Shown here piece after piece: positions 49,087-59,964 of a stretch of DNA of 64,000 nucleotides (within the stretch, counting starts at the first letter, position 1; each line of letters starts with the position of its first letter). Under the pieces are notes generated by a model. It saw only the letters and a list, made by a program, of their open reading frames with translations, was not told where the DNA came from and made no database searches. Position numbers and translations under genes: made by a program. Source of the DNA: Morchella semilibera (Eukaryota; Ascomycota; Pezizomycetes; Pezizales; Morchellaceae); the NCBI GenBank assembly GCA_009192285.1, contig WBVU01000004.1, positions 2,068,001-2,132,000 of the forward strand, read 5' to 3'.

Positions 49087-52000
49087 CAATAAGCCCTTGG
49101 GCTTTGCTGGCCACGAGCTTCTGGCCTATAAGTAACGTCACGAAGCCCTCAGGCCTTGGGCATTGGACGAATGTTATATTATTAGGGAGCGGGTATGAGT
49201 TACCACATAAGAGAGCTTGTGCTTATGGCTCTAGAGCATCGTTGATATGTTGGTACATTTGGATCGGGTCTGAGCTATCTTGGCAATATATAAGAGTGCA
49301 TGTTTTTGTGGGTCCACCGGTGATTACTCTATAGATCTATTCGAAGCTTAGTTACAAGATACATATAAACGTTTATATGCACCAAAACATCTACAGGGCT
49401 AAAGTGACATGACTTGACCAGCGCAAGACCCCTCATGATCACCCGGGGTCGGGCTCTTAGATCTGGCAATATTCTAAACCACAAAATGTCTGACTTAAAC
49501 CACGTTATAGTTTAAACTAGACTGCACCGGTGTGCCCCTTTGTACCATGGCCATAAGGATAGTGAATGCAGTCGTTCGCCTACTGACGGCGGATCCTGCC
49601 TGGTGGTTTTGTTTGCAGTAACTCCCCCTTGGCGTCCATAGCCTAACTCTGTTATTGGCCTCAATTCCCTGACCGCCATCAAACAGGCCTGCAGGATCCA
49701 CCTTCATCCCATAGTACATGCATGTATTTTGATTGTCTCTCGGCGCCAAGAACGAGTGCTGCTACATGACCCGCAAGTCCTAACCTCTGTAGGGAAGACA
49801 CTTCGAATTCCATCGTTTCGGCCGTAAAACAAATCCTATTCCCAAAGGTGGGGTACAGAGTCGGCTGAAAACCAGAAGATCCTCTAGAAAATAATATACC
49901 TATTGTGCATGTATATGCCCGTAATCTTTAATTCCCGCAGAGCTGCAGTTGAGTATTTAATAATATTCAGAGCTAGAGACGGACCCACCACCATATAGAA
50001 ATGCTGTAACTACATCTACCCCTTCATCTAACTACATGTATTCCTGCATCTTCCCCCTCCGCTCCTCCAGCTTTCTCGTGTACAGGATTGATCTGCACGG
50101 CTGAATATATGAAACCCTTGGTAATAGTTGATTCTTATCACTAAAGCAGGTCATGCGCACCTTTACTACTTTGGAGGAATGTGGGTGTAGCTTTGAAATC
50201 GTAAACTATATACATGTGATTTCCCTTTCTTACATGTGAGCGCGGGGGATTAATTCATCCATCGCTGGCCACGTCGGAACTTGCGGATTAAAAGTCTGCC
50301 TGGTTGAATATTACAATTAAAGGTGGATACATGTAGCGTTGTGCTACCGCTCGTTAAGTCTAGCGGTCAATATTAGCTGGGAGCCTTGATTTGCTGACAT
50401 GTATGCTATATTATAAGATTGTTTAAAGCGCAACGTTAACGGGTACTGTAGCCTTGAGATGTGCTACGTGATGTGGCACCATAGTTATGGTTTAGTATAC
50501 ATTTAATAGATATACATACATGTAGTACCTATACGCGCTGATATGAAAGACACTGTTGATAGGCCAAGACATACATAGGTAAAAGTACGCTAATCGGTGG
50601 TAAACGTTACTGAGATGTAAAGGCCTAGATCTCCACTCCGCTACATCGTTACCCTCTCTCTATGTGCTGACTTGGTCCAGCCCTCATCCACTACCGCCCC
50701 CATCATACAGCAGCACCCTCCTAGGGCGAGTGAGTGCGTGTGTAGCAAGTGGATAGGTGATACCCACCCCCATCTACAATGCCATCATTACCTCGCTGAA
50801 TGGCTAACTGCATGCAGCACATCCAGTCCTGAAGAAGTGCACATAACTTCAATGATTCATCTATCCAATAAAAACTCTAGGGTAATAGCCAACACCATTA
50901 CCCGGGTTTCGGAAACTCTTTGTGAAACACCAATGGAAGAGCTGAAGCAGTCGTTTCTGAGCTGACCAACCAAGAAGCTCAGCTTGATTGAGCTCATACA
51001 GGAGTGATAGAGTGAAAGAAGGTTTGTAGCAAGTACTAAACCCCTAGTGAGATTCACACTCCCCTGAAGGTGCATGGTTGTTAATTAAAATTGGACTGAT
51101 GTGATTCCGGGTTAGGTTTTCACTTTCAATCAGGGGAAATAGAGTTCAGTGGACCCAATCATTATCAACGCTTCAATCTTTACTGTAGTGAGAACCTGGA
51201 TTTCTTTACGTCTGGGTGCGTCTATTGAGAATTGGTAGATCCAATCTACTCTGGAAATAGGGTAACTACATTGTGACAGCGGAAATAATACGTTTCCTTG
51301 TCGCCCATAAGATACCGATAAACCACTCATCCGCAAACCTAGCTGATGCCCTCCACGAACTTAATTCCGCAGCGGCCGAGGTCAAATATTAAGATAGTAG
51401 TAATACTCCAGGAACACGTACGTAACTATCATATCATGTTCTATAACACCCTATAATGCTTAGGTTTTGACCAATAGAACGACCTAGCCTTCGTCCTTTG
51501 CATCGATACTTTATTCGACAGAAAGAGATGTTAAAGTTAGCGAGTACCACCTCCCAATAGACAGCTCGGTTTATTTTCCCTAAACACTGATGCGGGGTTC
51601 CCCTTGGGAACAACATTAATGAAATGAGGTGGCCATGGGCGTACGGCATCGTCTCCGCCGAACAAAAATAAAGCAAATTAAGATAAATGAATAACTGATA
51701 ATTCAGAAAAAAAGCACCTCTATGTGATATATTGCGTTTTTTTTTTTCTTTTCCTGTGGATTGTAATGTATTGACAAGTTAGTACGAGCCAAATGTTCAA
51801 ATGGTCACCGACAACCTCGCGAAACACGAATTCTCAAAACATGCTATGAACAGGTATGCGGCATAATGATGATTTTTCAGAAACTGATGTATGCTGCTAT
51901 GGAACTTTTTTTTTTCTCCACTCATATCACACAAAAAAAATTACGACGACGTCACTCCTCTGAGAATTCGCTCCGCACCGCAACACCCTTACATATGTAT

Positions 52001-52831
52001 AAACGGCTTTTTTGCGCATGGCATCCCCCGCATTCCGAGATGTGACAATTGTCTGCATTAACAGCCAGATGTCGGTAGTTAATTCAAATCAAACCAGTTT
52101 TGCTGAAGGGGGTTAAAGGAATAAGCAAAGAAGAAAAAAGGAAGACTGAACCACTCACTGCAACGGCCTAGGTACGCTACGCTCATGGGGAAATGGGATT
52201 GAGAGGCAAAAAGAAAGCAAGTGGACAACAACAAAGCAAAAGCAATTCTCCACCAGAAAATGAAGAAAACAAAAACGATCGAGATCTCGCATTGCTACCC
52301 TCATCGGTCCTCTGGCAAAAAGGAAATATAGAATTTACGAAAAAAACATCGTGAGATTTCTTCCAGAGCATCAAATTGTGCCACATATCCCCTAGCCAAA
52401 ATGTCTTCCATTGTGGATGAATGTTAACGCGATTTCCAGTATTAAATAGGATGCATGAGATCGATCATGACTTGTTTAATTTCCCCCTCTTTAATAAAAC
52501 AGTAATTTTTTTTTTCTTTCTTTTCGCCTCCGGTCACCCTCGTGATCACAGGATTGGATTGTTAAACTCCCATGGGACATCGTCAGTAGGGAATTCGGTT
52601 ACAGCTTTTCATGTCGCCAGATCATGCGGCGAACCCTGTTCCAATTGTTCTGAACAGTTATACACGTTCGTCTCAATTGTTTTTTTCACCGGAGGTGAGA
52701 CGTTTCGTAAAATACCCCTGATGGGGCTCGAGTGATTCTCTGTGATGATTCTAAGCTGCCGAGAGCATAGCTAACGAAGATTATTCTAGATGAAAATAAG
52801 AAAGTTATCAAGTATACCGTGGATAACCGAA

Positions 52832-52863
52832 TTTCTTTCTTTCTTTCTTTCTTTCTTTCTTTC
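52832..52863. repeat. (TTTC)n microsatellite
   Basis: About eight TTTC/CTTT units. Confidence 0.95.
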
Positions 52864-55699
52864 GTTGTTTCTTTTTCGACTTCGGTTCCATGGAAGAAAA
52901 TAACGAACCGTTATGAGAGGTCCAATTGGAACATCGTCGTTGCCGATTCATGCTCGGAAATAATCCTGGCGTTTCGTTGAGGAGCTCCCTCGAGGGATCA
53001 GAAGAACGCTCACCGAACCAAAATCGAAATCGAATCGAACAAAGCAAGCTTACGATCGGTTTCAGGGTTCAGAAATAAAGAAATAAAGTTTCTCCGCAAG
53101 GAAAAACAAAGATCGCAGCTGTTTTAATTCCATATTACCTTTACAGCATGTTCTGCGAGGGTCTATGCAAACATACCACCCAGTCGACAAGTCGCCGGGA
53201 AAAGATACAACCGCACACCGCACTTTATGCAGCTCAGATCTACTCCGTACAGTAGGCACTCGACTCTGCATAGACTTTTTGTTTCCAGTATCCCTTAGAG
53301 CAAAATACCCATACACGGCACACCTCGGGGGGACTTTATGATATGCAAAAACGCAGTACTATACTTGAGTTGGAATACATGGTAGTAGGCGCCGATCCTG
53401 CCGCAGATCTACCCGTTAGTTCGTTTCGCTGCCATTATCATTGACACACGTTTTGTTAGAAGCTCAATTGCGGCGAGTTCGGGTGGGAAAGTCCATGTTG
53501 GTCCCCCCGGAAATAGTAGGTTTCAACCACAGCATTCTATCGGCAAGTCGGAAGTGAACACTTGTACGCTATGTACGTACATTACGTTCGTTCACATTTT
53601 GAATTAACTGATCGGTTTCACAATTCGGTGATAATTATTGTACTCCTAATGGTATTCAGATGACGTCTAGTGGTGTATACGCATTTCTGATTGGATGAGC
53701 AGCGCTGTGGGGCAGTCGGGTGCGCTGTTTCACTTGATATGAGTAATCAACTCTTTGATGATGGGTAGGCATCGGGGAGGCACATATAATTCGACCTCAA
53801 GGCGGCAGTACCCTGGGCGGCTGCAGCTGGTCTGTAGACAAATATTAAAAGCTGGGCTACCTGTGGCGAGAAAATCCCACGAGATAGATCGAGTGACCTG
53901 CTATGATCAAGATCCAAGCCGAAACGAATGTCTTCCAAACAAGACTGTTGACTTTATAACTTTTTCGGAGAAGATTACTTTAGTGATACCAAACATTGCC
54001 AATACAACCCATAAGTGCGCCTGATATAGCAGTAAAAGCCAGATCGAATCTCCGGAGGCGGTACCTGCCTAGATTGAGTTTTTCTAGATTTACAAAGAGG
54101 ATGGAGATGGTTGCTGTCTGTTCATCGTTTCCCTCTCGCCCGCCCGCTCGCTCGCCGTGCACGATCCGTTTTCAGATATGTGTTCCTTTCCACCCCACTC
54201 CCCTCCCTCAGTCTCTCTCTTTCTTGCATCTTGCTTGCATATAGATCTCGGTAAGTAGCGGGTATATTACATATGCCCACCCTACTCTAGGTATTTTTCG
54301 TTTCCTTCCTTCTTCTTTCTCCACCCTCCTCCCCGTCCGTGCAGTCAAAAAAAAAGGGGAGGGGGGAGGGGGCGCTACTATGTCAAGTAGCTATGACATC
54401 TTCGAACCGAAACACCACGGCCAAAAAATCTCACGAGAGTTGACGTCGGATATTAGGGGGGGCACGTGGGAGTTCTGACTGGCTGTTTACTGTCTCCATC
54501 ATCGCACTTACCTACCCTACCCTACTCTACATACTCCTTTCTTTTGAGGAGCTCCTAGACGTGCGCGCGCTGTCGAATGGAGCTTCTACTCTAGCTACTT
54601 CATGTATGTATGTAGGAGTCGGGCATTAGGCTGATCACCACCATCACCACATCGTCATCACATGTGCGCTTGGGATCTCACCGGTGGAGGATGGGGGATT
54701 GAATACATTGCCATGTGTGCTGCACCCGAGTATGTATGTATGTAGAGCCTTCTGGATCAGTAGCAGCCTGGCGACGATACTCGCAATTGAGTTGACCATT
54801 AACTTGGGCACCCTTCCTTACCCTGCCTACCCTAACCAGATATGTCCTAGAGGGGGGTGGATGCCCCACCTCGCTCGCTTCGGGGCTCGGCTACGAGAGC
54901 GAGTGAGTCTAATTCGAGGTAGAGCACCGGTTTTAGATTAAAAAAACTTTCTTTCTTTCTACATTTACAATATATATATATATATACGAGCATCTCGAAC
55001 ACTCCTCCTCTTTCAACCGCCGCCCCGGAGATGTGCAGATGGGTAAATATAAAATACACTTTTTATTATTTCGAGAGGAAACGGCGGTTGGATGAACATG
55101 GAGGGACGGGTGTTAGGTAATCGTGCCTGGGATGGGATGCGCATCCGCGTCCGCATCCCGTTGCGCAATTCGCGGTGTGTGAATCGAATCTGCCGGTTTC
55201 TCTGTGTTCTGGGAGATCAGGTACTGCTTGCTGCTACATGTATGGTACTACTTTGGAGGGCTACTGCTGCTGGTGGTGGTGGTGGGTAATCTATGTTCGA
55301 TTCTGGGCAGAGTACTTCATATACTGTATTGTAGAGTGCAACGCTCACCGTCCGTCGGGCCGGTAGATTGGTTGGGGTTCGAGGTTCGAGATGCACACCA
55401 CCACACTTGCACGCTGGGCAGAGCAGAGCAGAGTAGGCGCCGCATCGTCATGGCGCCGCTGAACTGGAGTGGTAGCTCATCTCGTGGGTGCATAGTACAT
55501 ACATGCTTTTTTTGTTTGCTTGCTTGTTTGTGGGTGGGCATAAACATTCTACCCTCTAGCTGGAAGAAGAAAAAATTTCAGGGTCTGCCTGCAGGGACGT
55601 TGCCGGTCGGTCGGTCAGTCGGTCGGCGGGGGGAGGAGGGCTACATGTGGTATACCCGACTAGCGCGCGCGCGCAAAGACTTACCTTCTGCGGCTAGGG

Positions 55700-55735
55700 C
55701 GCGGTGCGGTGCGGTGGGGTGCGGTGCGGTGCGGT
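55700..55735. repeat. (GCGGT)n pentanucleotide repeat
   Basis: Seven units of GCGGT, one with a C-to-G change. Confidence 0.9.
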
Positions 55736-56473
55736 TCTTAGAGTGGTCTATTTCTGTAATTTGGTTTGGAAGATTAGCTTGCTCTGCTCTGCTCTGGTCT
55801 GGAAGGAAGGAAAAAGAAAAAAGGAAAGAAGGCGTAAGGGTCAAAAAAGAAAAGGTAGCGCTATGGGGGCGGGAACAAAAATAGGTGTCAGAATTGTCAT
55901 TGATAGCGATGGCATTAGGGGGAATTAACGTTGATGATAGATATCAAATATGTACATCTTATGTCACGGGTTATGTAAATAAAAACCACCACCACCACGA
56001 CGGCGGCGATAATCTTATCGCCACCTAGCTAGCTAGCTAGATCGAGCAGCCGCCGGATGGAGAAGTAATACCCTCCCTCCACACCGGCAGCATTCGAAAT
56101 CAGCCCCCCCCCCCCCCCCGACTGTCTCGCACCCGTAACGGCTTTTCCGCGGTGGCCGAGTACCTACCTGCCTGCCTGTCTGTCCTGCAGAGGCAAAACC
56201 GGGGAAGGAAATCATGTATGTATGTCGTAAAAGCAAAACCGATCCTCCCCCCCCCCACACACGACGTACGGGGTCTCGGCTCGCTCCTGGCCTGTCCTGT
56301 GGGTACCTACTGATCCAGATCGGGGGATCGGGAATTACTCTATGGGATGAGGATTACTGTTGGTAGTGTTGTAGCTTCCCGTGCCAATGCCATGGGGAGT
56401 GGATTATGTCGCGGGCGGCGGCGGGCGTGCGCGGGGGAGATTGGAAGGGGGGGGGGGTGCAATCTGGGGATCT

Positions 56474-56528
56474 CTTGTCTTTTGTCTTGTCTTGTCTTGC
56501 TGCCTTGCCTTTTCTTGTCTTGTCTTGC
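56474..56528. repeat. (CTTGT)n imperfect repeat
   Basis: Repeated CTTGT with interruptions by CTTTTGT and CTTGCTGCCTTGC. Confidence 0.85.
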
Positions 56529-57623
56529 GAGGGTGGAGGTGGAGTGTAGATGTGCTCCTCTGTTTTTCTTTCCTTCTTTTCTGCTTCTTCTGTGAGAGCA
56601 GGGCAGAGCCGCAGTGAGGGGAAAGTAACGGAGGGCTGGGATATCGATGCTCATCGTTTTTTGCTTTCTTTGCCTTTTGGTAGGAGGTTCTGGGATCATG
56701 GCCTCTCGCTCGCTCGCTTGTTCCAACTGTCTGGCCGTTCTGACATCTGGGCGCATTGGCACTCCTCCTGGAAACTACGACAATTGCACTATCTAACTAC
56801 TTGCAACTAGCCTGGTCCGCTCTTACAAATGACATAAGAAGCCGGTCGTGTGCGCTGCTTCCACTTCCACTTCCACTTCCGTCGGTTCGGTTTGAGAGGA
56901 AAAATTTTTTTTTTTTCTTTCCCCTCTTCCTCCTTCCCGGGCGGGGTGAGGGAGGGGATGTGATGTAGACAGACAGCGTACGTACCTTTTCGTTAGTTAC
57001 ATGTAATATCGGGCGCTGCCCCACCAGTGTCTTGAAGGGGAAGTGGGCAGGCGTGGAGCTGCTGGCTTGGGGTTGGCGCGACGGCGGGTGCGGTGCGGGG
57101 AGCTTGGGGGTGTAATTGGAGGGGTGTGAGTGGCCGGCGTTTGGATGTAGGTAGAACGGAGGTAGGAAGGTAGGAAGATGGTTCTCGGAGGAGGAGGAGG
57201 TAGGTAGGTAGTCGTATTATTGTAGTGGCCTGGATACATAGGGCTTTTTGCAGCATACATTGCGGTTATCCTACATACATAGTAGAGATGCATCGTTGAT
57301 TTTTTTTGCAGTCGGTGCATGTATCATATTTTTTTTTTGATCTGCGTGCGGAGCACTCGGTACGTTTGTTCTGGTTCGCCGGAGACTTCCTTGCTCACTG
57401 TGTTTTTTCTTCTTCTTCTTTCTACAATATGTAGACACTCCAGGCAGGGGGGGTAGTTAGACAATTGAATTCACGTCCCGCCCTTAGACTGACTGACTGA
57501 CAGGCGGGGAGATACGGAGCTGCATACACATGTGTGATGCATCATATTCCCTCCCTCCGTTTCAACATACAGAGAAACAGCTCGATTGGCGGTGTACCGC
57601 AGAACGTCAGGCAAGGTGTGCGG

Positions 57624-57650
57624 TACGATGCGATACGATACGATACGATC
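57624..57650. repeat. (CGATA)n repeat
   Basis: About five CGATA/CGATG units. Confidence 0.85.
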
Positions 57651-57816
57651 TCATCGGATATATTGCAGCGGGCGAGCGAGTTGTATTGTAGGAGCTCCCT
57701 TCCCTCCCCTTCTCCCCCCCCCCCCCCTTCTCTCTCTTCTCTAGCTAGCTAGCTCGGGGGTTTAAACAAGTATCTATGTTGTGTCTAGATTAGATCTAAC
57801 GGCGGCCGGAGGACGT

Positions 57817-57857
57817 TGGGCTGGGTTGGGGTTGGGTTGGGTTGGGTTGGGTTGGGT
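57817..57857. repeat. (GGGTT)n repeat, G-quadruplex-like
   Basis: About eight GGGTT units with one longer GGGGTT; at least seven G3 runs with TT spacers, which could fold as a G-quadruplex on the plus strand. A CAGG repeat follows at about 57873-57895. Confidence 0.85.
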
Positions 57858-58399
57858 GCTTCTATGCATGCGCAGGCAGGCAGGCAGGCAGGCAGGGCGG
57901 TATTCTAGAGCTGGGGCGCATAAAGCATACAAAGCAAACATAACAATACCGGCGCCCACTATGGGGGGGGGGTACTCGAGCAGATATTGCCTACAACTTC
58001 TGCTCATACTCTCTCTCTCTACCCGCGCGCACCGCTCGCTCGCTCGTCTAGAATCCCGCCTCGCCTCGTCTCGTCTCGTCTCCCAACAGAAAAAAAAAAA
58101 GAATCCTTAATCTTAAAATACACGGCACTCACCCATCCCCGATTGGGTGGTGGTGATATTGTAGAGCCCCCCCCCTCCCCCTTCCTGGCTTTTTTTTATA
58201 TGTGTTTTTGGGGGGCTGGTCTGTGCGCGAATGTAGAGTAGAAGGCTTGCAACGGCTCTTACCGGCTGTTCTGTTCGGGGTTGGGGTCCTACAGCCCGGG
58301 CTGAGAGGAGGAGAGAGAGAGAGAGTAGAGCAGGTGTTGTATCACAGAGGCAGGTTTTCCAGCAATCTTCCAGAGTGCAGTGTGGTGGTGCATGATATA

Positions 58400-58422
58400 G
58401 ACAGACAGACAGACAGACAGAC
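58400..58422. repeat. (AGAC)n microsatellite
   Basis: About six AGAC units. Confidence 0.9.
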
Positions 58423-58639
58423 CGGGACAGGCATTCCCCCATATCCATTCCATATCCAGAGCACCAAGAGTGAAGTGAAAGTATGGATTAAAAAACAAAC
58501 CCCTACCATTCGATACTCGCCTGCCCAGAAACAAGCAGTAACACACACACCCGCTATGGGAGTAGAGTAGAGTTACTGGCACAACCACACACATACCCAT
58601 ATCCATATCCCCCATCCATCTAACACTCAACTTGACTTG

Positions 58640-59560
58640 ACTTGACTTGATCCAACCACACACCCACACACACCCACCCACACACACACACTTCTATCCA
58701 AGTGTCTATCCTATCCCTCCATCCACCATCCACCATCCACCACCCCCCCCCTCCCCATACTCTCAACTCTACTACTACATACAGACACCCACATACATAC
58801 CATCATCCACATACATACAACATACATACCTAGACTTACATACCATCCATCCACCATCCACCATCCACCGTCCAACCCCCCCCCCCCCCAGCAACAAAGA
58901 CAGACAAACTAGTAAAGTATAGCGCCAGAAAAGACGTTCACTCGTAAATCTTCCGTCTGGCTAACTCTCTCTTATTCAGCCATTCACCCATCCATCCATC
59001 CATCCATCCACCACCACCCCCGATCCAACCTACCCAATCTTTAATAGAAGGTATTCCCCAGCCCTGACTGGACAGTACTGTCGGTCAGTCTGCTCTGTCG
59101 GTCAGTATCCAAGTCGGTCAGTCTGTCAGTCGAGAAAGGGAGTTTAAACACACACCCAAACCGCACACCACACACTGCTGCTACTACTACTACTACTACA
59201 GTACTAGAGCACTCTACTACACACACACCACCACACTCAACCACTCACACACTCACACAACCAGAAAACTCCACACACACTCCGTCATATATCCAACTTA
59301 TCGAAACCACCACACACCACCACGTTCGCAACTCACTCGCCCTTCCTGGAGACCAGACCCTACCTACCTACCTACCCTATACCACAACCCTCCCCCCCCC
59401 CCCTACACTCACTACGGACTACCGTTCAGACTTCAACGACGGGGGAGGCCCATCCAACTATATCTCACCACCCCTCCCAAAAAAAATACCAAACCCATAA
59501 ATCCTCCCAGGAGCGAACAACACATCCGTCATACATCATCCCTCACATCGGTCATTATCA
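58640..59560 (+). promoter_or_regulatory. G-poor C/A-rich leader upstream of the Lst4-like gene
   Basis: For about 900 bases the plus strand consists almost only of C, A and T, with CACA, CATCCA, ACCACC and CATA microsatellites; G is nearly absent over 58660-58900. Strand asymmetry on the coding strand upstream of a gene is typical of a long unstructured 5' leader or of transcription-linked mutation. The gene's 5' UTR may therefore start hundreds of bases upstream. Confidence 0.4.
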
Positions 59561-59849
59561 TCACACAACTACCTAGGCTTGCTTCTACTCGTGCGTCCGT
59601 TCAAAACTTTTTTTTTTTTACAGAAATTGGAGGAAAGAAGAGTATAACAAAAAAAAAAAAAAAAAGAGCCTCACAACGAACTTGAAAATTAATTATAATT
59701 ATATACATCCAGTCGGCATCATGGCTGTACGGCGCTATTGAATTCGTGCCTACGACCGCCCCCCCCCCCACCTTCCTTTCCCCCCTACATAGCTTGCGTT
59801 TTTTCAAATTCAATATAATTTATATATATATAGTGTATATATATATACT

Positions 59850-59875
59850 TATATATACTTATATAAGTATATATA
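59850..59875. repeat. 26-nt perfect AT palindrome near the Lst4-like start
   Basis: A perfect palindrome centred on CTTATATAAG lies about 90 bp upstream of the ATG, inside a TATA-rich stretch (59818-59876). It could serve as a core-promoter element or be a microsatellite by-product. Confidence 0.75.
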
Positions 59876-59964
59876 CCTCCGAACAGTCCCACCATCAGGT
59901 TTGATCGTTCGCACACACACACACACCCCATACACATACTTACAGAGACCGCCGCCGCTCAAAC

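Larger units (their letters stand above)
47408..59964. other. 12.5-kb spacer upstream of the Lst4-like gene
   Basis: The part next to 47408 should hold the Rho promoter. Two overlapping minus-strand open frames at 47555-48078 are unresolved (see separate entry). An inverted-repeat element lies at 48901-49086. From 50 to 58 kb I see no gene: open frames are short and motif-free, and those at 52.8-53.3, 55.2-55.9 and 56.3-56.8 kb are built on microsatellites. From 58.6 kb to the Lst4 start the plus strand is strikingly poor in G. Confidence 0.5.

Noticed and set aside
52421-53316. Open frames on both strands at 52.4-53.3 kb
   Set aside because: They are 80-105 codons, without motifs, and partly made of TTTC repeat; no intron pattern joins them.
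55204-55884. 226-codon plus-strand open frame
   Set aside because: It runs through GGT, GCGGT and GGTC microsatellites and a purine tract; the translation is low-complexity and no signal for a gene was found.
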